A stretch of DNA of 18,996 bases from Candidatus Njordarchaeota archaeon (GTDB lineage Archaea; Asgardarchaeota; Njordarchaeia; Njordarchaeales; Njordarchaeaceae): the NCBI GenBank assembly GCA_029856625.1, contig JAHKLG010000012.1, forward strand, positions 1-18,996. Reading direction: 5' to 3'. Under the pieces are notes generated by a model that saw nothing but the letters and a program-made list of their open reading frames with translations, ran no database searches and had not been told where the DNA came from. Positions 13,951 through 18,996 of the stretch are shown here, piece by piece (positions within the stretch are counted from its first letter, which is position 1; each line of letters starts with the position of its first letter). The position numbers and the translations under genes are program-made.

Positions 13951-15000
13951 TCATCCGAATAATGCTGCTAAGCCTGCTAATGTCTCCTCTTCTTCCTTCT
14001 TCTCTTCTTTCTTTTCCTCTTTCTTCTCTTCCTTCTTCTCCTCCTCAGCCTTTGGGGCCTCGGGAGCAGCTGGAGCAGCCGGAGCTACTGCTAGTGCTCT
14101 GAGTTCTTCAGGTACAGCATTAGGTGCTTCCTTGATTATTTCGGATAGAGCAACCCTTGCCACATTTAAAGCTCTAATGATAATTAGTTCCGCAGTGTCT
14201 GGTATGGGTAAAACTGTTTCTACAGCTAAAGAAATGGCATGCATGAAGGCAACACCTATGATGTTCTCGATGGCTTCTGGGACGGGTAATGCAGTATTAA
14301 CAGCGATATTTAATGCTTCACTATAAGCCTGTTCAACTAGTTTTTCATATTCCTCAATGGGCTTAAGCAGAATTTCTGGTTGTATTATTATTCCCGAGTC
14401 GAATCCACAAATTATTTTAGGTTGTACGATGAACGGGTTAATGTCGAGAAGTTGCATAACTTTAACAGCTTGCGAGGAAAGTCTCTGACCTTTCTTAACA
14501 AGAGTGGTTTCCTGCATTATAAATAGTTCTCCGTCAATAATTCTTACTGGTAAACCAGCTAGTCTAAGGTCAGTCATTGCTGGTCCGGGTCTGAGACCAG
14601 TGGAACCCTTAGGAATTATAATATCAATGGGTGAGATTTTACCTGGACGAGGAGGCTTTGTTTCTTTTTCCTCAGTAATCATTCTAGCTATCTCGAACAG
14701 ATCACCATCCGTAAATACAAAAGCTCGCATACCTTCTAGGTAATCCTTTACTCTAGCTAATTCGGGTTTCTTATTGAGTAAGGCATCAATTGCCTTCTTA
14801 GTTAAAGTGTTTTTAACAACGATGAGTTCCGCCTTACCACGTAGCTTTCTTCTTAACCTATGCATTAAATTAGCAGAAACTTCATGGAAGTCAATAATGA
14901 GGAATTTCGAATATCTCTCTAGGAGATTCTTTATTCTTTCCAGTTTCTTTACTTTCTCTAGTGGAACGGGTTTCTTCCGCTTATACATCAATAATGACAT
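13951..15000 (-). CDS. rplP0: 50S ribosomal protein L10 (archaeal P0)
   Basis: The globular rRNA-binding domain begins KVKKLERIKNLLERYSKFLIIDFHEV. The P0-specific insertion contains GKISPIDIIIPKGSTGLRPGP. Helical L12-binding segments follow (about 230-310), then a charged tail ending TLAGLAALFG. Length (about 349 aa) is normal for archaeal P0. The start is taken as ATG 15000 because AGGTG lies 6 bases upstream; GTG 15009 is the alternative. The L1 stop codon is 12 bases upstream, so L1 and L10 are coupled. Confidence 0.95.
   Translation of the reverse strand: MSLLMYKRKKPVPLEKVKKLERIKNLLERYSKFLIIDFHEVSANLMHRLRRKLRGKAELIVVKNTLTKKAIDALLNKKPELARVKDYLEGMRAFVFTDGDLFEIARMITEEKETKPPRPGKISPIDIIIPKGSTGLRPGPAMTDLRLAGLPVRIIDGELFIMQETTLVKKGQRLSSQAVKVMQLLDINPFIVQPKIICGFDSGIIIQPEILLKPIEEYEKLVEQAYSEALNIAVNTALPVPEAIENIIGVAFMHAISLAVETVLPIPDTAELIIIRALNVARVALSEIIKEAPNAVPEELRALAVAPAAPAAPEAPKAEEEKKEEKKEEKKEEKKEEEETLAGLAALFG
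13953..14079 (-). repeat. Near-identical 3' tail shared with L12 (copy in L10)
   Basis: This is the partner of 13523-13652, in direct orientation and about 300 bases away. Identity ends abruptly in the alanine/proline hinge, where the two genes diverge. Confidence 0.9.
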
Positions 15001-15012
15001 ATGAAGCACCTC

Positions 15013-15702
15013 TTATCTTCTCTTTTTAGCTTCTAATTCTACCTTAATAGGCGGACCCATAGTAGTCTTAACTACTATATTCCTTATATTTCTCCAACCC
15101 TTAGGGAGACGGTTTTTAATATCCATTACGAATGCGACAATATTCTCGGCCAATTGTTCATCGGGCATATCAATACTGCCAACTTTTGCATGAACCGTTG
15201 GTGATTTGTGCAGACGTATTAATACTGTTCTCTTAGCCATATCAATGGCTTTAACAATGTCATCAGTAATCCCAACGGGTATGGGCATCTTATTCCTAGG
15301 GCTTAAAAGTCTCCCAAAATATCTACCAATAATTCCCATTAATGTCGCACTACTAACGAATATTCTATGTCTTCTAGCGATTTTCTTCATTTTTCGAATA
15401 TTAGACTTTAATTCTTCGATACCCGCTTTATCAATTAAGGTTATTTCTTTCTTTTCAGCTAATTCGCGGAGTGGTGGTATATGAGGATCATCTGCGAAAA
15501 CAGCAATTTTATCTTTTTTTGCGATAGAGTACGGCAAAGTTATACGAGCTCTAAACCTATTTTCTGGTTTTGTAAGATCATAATCTTTTAGAGCTATTTG
15601 GACTTCAACAGCTTCAGTGAAGTTTCTTTTAGGAGATATTTTTCTCATCTCGTGAATAGTTTTTAGTACAGCGTTATATAGCTCTCTTTCGCTGATTGAC
15701 AT
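15013..15702 (-). CDS. rpl1: 50S ribosomal protein L1
   Basis: This 229-aa protein has the L1 signature region VSSATLMGIIGRYFGRLLSPRNKMP (residues about 118-142) and TVHAKVGSIDMPDEQLAENI near the C-terminus. L1 binds the mobile L1 stalk of 23S rRNA at the E site. In methanogenic archaea it also represses its own mRNA (family knowledge); I could not identify the binding site here. ATG 15702 is preceded by GGGAG. It is the first gene of an L1-L10-L12-Sm-like transcript. Confidence 0.96.
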   Translation of the reverse strand: MSISERELYNAVLKTIHEMRKISPKRNFTEAVEVQIALKDYDLTKPENRFRARITLPYSIAKKDKIAVFADDPHIPPLRELAEKKEITLIDKAGIEELKSNIRKMKKIARRHRIFVSSATLMGIIGRYFGRLLSPRNKMPIPVGITDDIVKAIDMAKRTVLIRLHKSPTVHAKVGSIDMPDEQLAENIVAFVMDIKNRLPKGWRNIRNIVVKTTMGPPIKVELEAKKRR

Positions 15703-15750
15703 TATGTTCTCCCTCTCTTCTTTTAAGGTAATCCATTATCTCATTGGCGT

Positions 15751-15762
15751 ACAATATAAAAA
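15751..15762 (-). promoter_or_regulatory. TATA box of the L1-L10-L12 operon
   Basis: Minus-strand TTTTTATATTGT is centred near 15757. It predicts transcription from about 15730, leaving a leader of roughly 28 bases before the L1 start. Confidence 0.45.
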
Positions 15763-15888
15763 TTTACTAACATTATGACTAACAACCATTGATATTGGTA
15801 TTAAGAATTTTCGGCAGAGTGTAGTAAACAATACATGACGTGGGGAGAAGAAATAAGACAATCTAAAGGTATTCAAAATGTAAGTAAA

Positions 15889-15980
15889 TGGAGCCGCGGG
15901 CGGGATTCGAACCCGCGACCTCGGGATTTCTCTCAACGAGTTGTTACGAGTCCCGCGCTCTACCACTGAGCTACCGCGGC
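15889..15980 (-). tRNA. tRNA-Thr(CGU) with 17-nt intron
   Basis: The acceptor stem is GCCGCGG/CCGCGGC with U73 and an encoded CCA (15889-15891). The D arm is GCTC/GAGC, the anticodon stem CGGGA/TCCCG, and the T arm GCGGG-TTCGAAT-CCCGC. The loop CTCGTA plus A gives anticodon CGU (15946-15948). The intron (15928-15944) is at position 37/38 and only 17 bases long. Exon CTC pairs with intron GAG between bulges TAA and AAA. CAA/TTG forms a tiny outer helix closed by a CTCG loop, close to the minimum size for a bulge-helix-bulge substrate. Confidence 0.95.
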
Positions 15981-16007
15981 ATGAACGTCAATACTCTCCG
16001 ATATTCA

Positions 16008-16021
16008 AAGATTTTTTAAAA
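16008..16021. promoter_or_regulatory. Shared AT-rich TATA region, tRNA-Thr (minus) and structured element (plus)
   Basis: A near-symmetric TTTTTTAAAAATTT run lies about 30 bases from the tRNA-Thr 5' end on one side and about 20-25 bases from the CCCCG stem at 16038 on the other. It could act as a TATA box in either direction. Confidence 0.4.
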
Positions 16022-16037
16022 ATTTAATAGGAATGTT

Positions 16038-16175
16038 CCCCGAGCAACTAACACCCATCCCTCATCGGATTGCTTTTCCAGCTTTCCTCAGGTGAGCTCT
16101 CTCGCCCGGGGTATAGCCAATACGGCCTTCCACCGCTTCATAATTATCTGCGGAGGAGGGGCCGTATTGGCTATA
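16038..16175 (+). ncRNA. Candidate structured RNA or palindromic regulatory element upstream of tiaS
   Basis: TATAGCCAATACGGCC (16112-16127) and GGCCGTATTGGCTATA (16160-16175) are perfect 16-bp complements. The stem continues inward with two G-U pairs, CC/GG and CCGC/GCGG around a 13-base loop. Immediately 5', CCCCG (16038-16042) pairs with CGGGG (16107-16111), enclosing AGCAA/TTGCT (16043-16047/16070-16074) and a weak GCTT/GAGC hairpin. Several T-G pairs are allowed only if the plus strand is transcribed, which favours that strand. I do not recognise an RNA family. The right arm overlaps the presumed tiaS TATA box (CTATAAATATA), so it may instead be a DNA operator. Confidence 0.45.
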
Positions 16176-16180
16176 AATAT
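16172..16180 (+). promoter_or_regulatory. TATA box of tiaS
   Basis: TATAAATAT (16172-16180) predicts transcription from about 16200, some 25-35 bases before the candidate start codons of tiaS. It overlaps the last bases of the 16-bp inverted repeat. Confidence 0.45.
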
Positions 16181-16224
16181 ATTATTCACTCGCGAAGCAC
16201 TAATAAAACTTAACTATTCCGTAC

Positions 16225-17955
16225 TTGGTGACATTGTTGGTACGTTGTATATTTTGTGGTCGTGAGGTTCCTAATAACAAAATCTTATGCGAAGGTTGTT
16301 CATCAGCGTTATGCGAGATTTGCGGAAGTAAGCTAGCTAGGGGTTATTGTGCAATTTGCGGTAGAATTATATGTGATGAATGTAGCGAGATGATAGGTTA
16401 TGCAAGAGTTTGTAAGGATTGTTTAAGGGAATATCCCGAAATAACAGATTATGAAAGTCTAAGGAGATTTCAATTTACTAGGCTGCTTTATCAGAAGCCT
16501 AAAAAACTTTCCCTAAAAAATGTTTTAAACTTTGGTAAGGAAGAAATGAATGAAGGTTATATTTTTCTTAGAATAGGTCTTGATGACTTTGATTCTCCAT
16601 ATGGCTTATGTACCACTTATCTTGGAGCTCACATAGCATTAAAGTTAACTGAATTAGGTTTTAATTTTGTTGATTATCCGTATCTCGTCAGATTAAATCC
16701 GAATATTCCATGGAAGACGCGCGGAAATGCTGCTATTTCATTGTCTCTTAGTGTGAGTAAGGACAAACTTAAAGATGTTAGAGATATCGTTCTAAGACAT
16801 ATCCATACGTTCGTTATTCCAGAATTTAAGAAGACACAACCCGCTGTTGCCTTTTATTATAGTCCGATTCCCAAGATTCCATATACGTTAAAGCGGATAT
16901 ATTATCAGGCTTTGAGGGATCTTACCACGTTGCATGAAGTTATTAAACTCGCATCTAGTATCCCGTATGGTGTTATTGAAGTTTGGGCTGAAGATAAGAG
17001 CTCGAGAGGGATCATAGGAGCCTTAGCGGCAGTAGGAGCTGAGTTCAAAGATTATACATTCGAATTGCTTGCTTATAGAAAAAAGGAAAAATGGGCTGAA
17101 GAAAGATTCGTAGATGCAAGAAGTGTTAAATGGATGGATGATTTTTTAGGCAATAGCTTAACTTTTGATAATATTGACGGTGATCGGATATTAATAACAC
17201 CTAGAGGTCCAGACCCCGTCTTATTTGGAATTAGAGGAGATATTCCAGAGGCATTATTCTTGGGATTTAATTGGTTAAAGCATGAAGATATTGATTTGTG
17301 GTGCCTTTATAAGACAAATCAAGGAACAAACGCGCATATTGTTAAGATTCCCTCCCTCTGTCTGGCAAAACCCTATCAGACAATTAGGACTAGAGTCAGA
17401 GTTGATAAAGTGGCTAAAGAAAAAGGTAAAGTTATTTTGAATGTTTCCGATAATTTCACATGCGCTAAGGTCATTTTTTACAGACCTGCTGGGAAAATGA
17501 GAAAATTAGCTGAGGATTTAAAGGAAGGCGACTGGGTAGAAATAGTGGGCACAATTGTTGATCGAGATGAGAACTGCTGGATTATTAATGCCGAAGAGTT
17601 TATAATAATAGAGCTTTCTCCATTAGAAACTCATAGAAATCCTTTTTGTCCAAAATGCGGAAGAAGACTAATTAGTGGAGGAAAGGATTCTCTTCGATGT
17701 CCCTCGTGTGGATTTAAAATGAGTAAAAAAACGAAGTTAATTATGCTAACGAGTAGGAAATTGAAAGAGGGATTCCGTATAATTCCTCCATCTAAGGCAC
17801 ATAGGCATCTCACAATGCCCTTAACCCGGGAGCATTTTTCAGAATTTAAGAGGAGAAAAATATTTCCAGAATACCTAATACATCCTTTCTGCGGGAGATC
17901 TAAAATTCCTCTTTCTCAATTAAAGAGAACCCGAACCTTGTTGGATAAAGTCTAG
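16225..17955 (+). CDS. tiaS: TiaS, tRNA(Ile2) 2-agmatinylcytidine synthetase, with N-terminal six-CxxC zinc-finger domain
   Basis: TiaS uses ATP and agmatine to convert C34 of tRNA-Ile(CAU) to agmatidine so that it reads AUA. The conserved core starts at IGLDDFDSPYGLCTTYL (residues about 117-133), continues with DYPYLVRLNPNIPWKTRGNAA (about 155-175) and GIRGD. An OB-fold domain follows (about 390-465) and a zinc ribbon with Cys475, 478, 492 and 495. The usual DDTDSP reads DDFDSP here. The protein is 576 aa against about 420 for typical TiaS. The extra ~110 N-terminal residues hold six CxxC pairs (8/11, 22/25, 30/33, 42/45, 50/53, 63/66), enough for three zinc sites. The start is uncertain: TTG 16225, GTG 16228, or TTG 16237, the last with GGTGA upstream. 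Its 3' end overlaps the convergent ATPase gene by 56 bases. Confidence 0.9.
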   Translation: MVTLLVRCIFCGREVPNNKILCEGCSSALCEICGSKLARGYCAICGRIICDECSEMIGYARVCKDCLREYPEITDYESLRRFQFTRLLYQKPKKLSLKNVLNFGKEEMNEGYIFLRIGLDDFDSPYGLCTTYLGAHIALKLTELGFNFVDYPYLVRLNPNIPWKTRGNAAISLSLSVSKDKLKDVRDIVLRHIHTFVIPEFKKTQPAVAFYYSPIPKIPYTLKRIYYQALRDLTTLHEVIKLASSIPYGVIEVWAEDKSSRGIIGALAAVGAEFKDYTFELLAYRKKEKWAEERFVDARSVKWMDDFLGNSLTFDNIDGDRILITPRGPDPVLFGIRGDIPEALFLGFNWLKHEDIDLWCLYKTNQGTNAHIVKIPSLCLAKPYQTIRTRVRVDKVAKEKGKVILNVSDNFTCAKVIFYRPAGKMRKLAEDLKEGDWVEIVGTIVDRDENCWIINAEEFIIIELSPLETHRNPFCPKCGRRLISGGKDSLRCPSCGFKMSKKTKLIMLTSRKLKEGFRIIPPSKAHRHLTMPLTREHFSEFKRRKIFPEYLIHPFCGRSKIPLSQLKRTRTLLDKV

Positions 17956-18562
17956 CAAGTAATATTGTTTCCAATTTAATGCTTTTAGGATCAATGTTCC
18001 ACAATTGACCCTCTGAAGGCAAATTAAGTAATTTAACCGAAAAAAGCTCTCTCAATCTCCCCTTTCTTCTTAAGCGATAAAAATATTTAGAGAATTCTAT
18101 AAAAGCGGGCCATCGTCTAGGCAGTGGTATATTATCCTGTTCTGGAAGAGTTATCAGTAATTTATTTCCATCTTCTAAGAGCTTACCGAATAGGGAGAAT
18201 ATTAGGCCAAGCTTTTTGGTGAGGGACTCGCTCCACGCTCTCCTGACGAAAAATTGCATAGGTAGGGTTTCATCCAATATTATTACTGAGCTTTTTGGTC
18301 TTCTTCTCTTTAGTATTTTGGTAAAGGATATAATGATATCTCTAGGTGTATCAATTAGGTATAGATAAAGATTTCTCTTATAAGGAATACGAGGATAGAA
18401 CTGGCATAGAAGTTTTAGATTTCTTGATTGATTACTTATCAATAAGTGTACGGTATATTTTTTGGCTAACATATTAGCAGCAAATTGTATTGAAAATAGG
18501 GTTTTCCCCACGCCTCTAGAACCGTACAAAATGATTATGTCCTGCTGTAATAAGAATTTCAA
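17900..18562 (-). CDS. RecA-fold ATPase, RadA/RadB-like
   Basis: This 220-aa protein has Walker A GSRGVGKT (residues 14-21) and a Walker B-like VIILDET (about 93-99). The short single-domain layout is reminiscent of RadB or KaiC-like recombinase paralogues. It lacks the N-terminal helix-hairpin-helix of RadA. RadB modulates homologous recombination in euryarchaea; the role here is unproven and the similarity is moderate. The start is TTG 18562, with minus-strand TTATAAG about 27 bases upstream (18588-18598), so the mRNA may be leaderless. The last 18 codons run antisense to the end of tiaS. Confidence 0.7.
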   Translation of the reverse strand: MKFLLQQDIIILYGSRGVGKTLFSIQFAANMLAKKYTVHLLISNQSRNLKLLCQFYPRIPYKRNLYLYLIDTPRDIIISFTKILKRRRPKSSVIILDETLPMQFFVRRAWSESLTKKLGLIFSLFGKLLEDGNKLLITLPEQDNIPLPRRWPAFIEFSKYFYRLRRKGRLRELFSVKLLNLPSEGQLWNIDPKSIKLETILLARLYPTRFGFSLIEKEEF

Positions 18563-18762
18563 TCTTTTTGTTAAGTCCTCAAAACAACCTTATAACCCAA
18601 ATTAACCCCACTATTGACGCAGCTTTAATGTTCAAATAGTTAATATTAAAGCAACTATTAACTTATAATTACGATAATTCAAGGTAGTAAAAATGCATGC
18701 TTTTTAAGAACGGCTAATCCTATCATCAAGTTCTTTTCCTAGAGAATAATGGTGGCTATGGA
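18563..18762. other. Divergent intergenic region with interleaved inverted repeats
   Basis: It holds the promoters of the ATPase gene (TATA at 18588-18598, minus) and of the nucleotidyltransferase gene. Two overlapping palindromes occur: GCTTTAAT/ATTAAAGC (18622-18629/18645-18652) and AGTTAATA/TATTAACT (18638-18645/18656-18663). They cannot form together. Confidence 0.4.
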
Positions 18763-18996
18763 ATGAGAGAAAAAGTGTTAAGAGATTGGTTCAAAAAAGT
18801 AGTTTATACTAATAAACATTGGAAATTGCTTAAAATGAAGCGTGAAAAAGCAGTTAGAATTCTAGATGTTCTGAATTTTCATAATGTTAAAGGATATATT
18901 TATGGTTCCGTAGCTAGAGGCGATGTTAAGCCGTCAAGCGATATTGATATAGTTATCTTTTCGCCTCCTCCTCCCTACCGTCTAGAGTATATTATA
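18763..18996 (+). CDS. Nucleotidyltransferase (Pol beta superfamily), partial, C-terminus beyond window
   Basis: The frame opens at ATG 18763, with GGTGG 7 bases upstream, and runs open for 78 codons to the right edge. The motif GSVARGDVKPSSDIDIVIF (residues about 48-66) is the GS-x10-DxD active site of MNT-type nucleotidyltransferases. A helical N-terminal segment (MREKVLRDWFKKVV...) precedes it. Such proteins transfer a nucleotide to a protein, RNA or small molecule. The substrate cannot be told from this fragment. It is not close to CCA-adding enzyme in its N-terminus. Confidence 0.8.
   Translation, partial: MREKVLRDWFKKVVYTNKHWKLLKMKREKAVRILDVLNFHNVKGYIYGSVARGDVKPSSDIDIVIFSPPPPYRLEYII

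Noticed and set aside
15736..15966. 76-aa minus-strand ORF over the tRNA-Thr gene
   Set aside because: It reads through the tRNA and its flank, including the typical tRNA-derived RSRVRIPPAAP peptide; it is not a gene.
16038..16111. RNase P RNA on the minus strand, because of GAGGAAAGCTGG resembling the GAGGAAAGTCC core
   Set aside because: No other conserved RNase P region (such as the ACAGAACCCGGC-like 3' core) is present, and G-U pairing favours the plus strand.

Overview
The window is archaeal chromosome, most likely from a thermophilic member of the Thermoproteota/TACK group. Evidence for this includes archaeal ribosomal proteins (L7Ae, S28e, L24e, P0/L10, P1/L12), a PCNA clamp, an Sm-like protein and TiaS. 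Three tRNA genes carry bulge-helix-bulge introns, the 5S rRNA gene stands alone, and promoters have TATA boxes. The sequence is AT-rich while its structural RNAs are very GC-rich, as expected in a thermophile. The lineage cannot be fixed further from this window.

Layout. 1-1930 (minus): a por operon for pyruvate:ferredoxin oxidoreductase (gamma, delta, and alpha cut by the window edge). 2039-3334 (plus): asparaginyl-tRNA synthetase, broken by an in-frame TAA exactly between the anticodon-binding OB fold and the catalytic domain. 3362-3420: a candidate C/D-box sRNA. 3521-3684 (plus): a 5S rRNA gene whose two halves are in swapped order. 3919-5546 (plus): PCNA and an MglA-like small GTPase. 5586-7461 (minus): UPF0147, L24e, S28e, L7Ae and L11. 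7820-7961 (minus): tRNA-Ile(GAU) with a 64-nt intron. 8194-9636 (plus): a Clp1/Grc3-type polynucleotide kinase. 9988-10091 (plus): tRNA-Arg(CCU) with a 27-nt intron. 10101-12921 (minus): a four-CBS protein and the NEMF/Rqc2 homologue. 12961-13248 (plus): a small EMC6-like membrane protein. 13276-15702 (minus): an Sm-like protein, L12, L10 and L1. 15889-15980 (minus): tRNA-Thr(CGU) with a 17-nt intron. 16038-16175: a strongly structured element. 16225-17955 (plus): TiaS with an unusual cysteine-rich N-terminal domain. 17900-18562 (minus): a RadA/RadB-like ATPase overlapping the tiaS 3' end. 18763-end (plus): a partial nucleotidyltransferase.

The common theme is translation and RNA: ribosomal proteins, 5S rRNA, intron-containing tRNAs, a tRNA synthetase, an RNA 5' kinase, a tRNA-Ile2 modification enzyme, an Sm-like protein and a ribosome quality-control factor.

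The outstanding observation is the 5S rRNA. All five helices of a normal 5S can be drawn, but the normal 5' and 3' ends are fused by a five-base loop capping helix I. The new ends lie in helix III and are clamped by a 13-bp GC-rich stem. This is a circular permutation of an otherwise universally collinear RNA. The second is the AsnRS gene, which appears to be split into two polypeptides by a single stop codon at the domain boundary. No CRISPR array, insertion sequence or prophage is visible.
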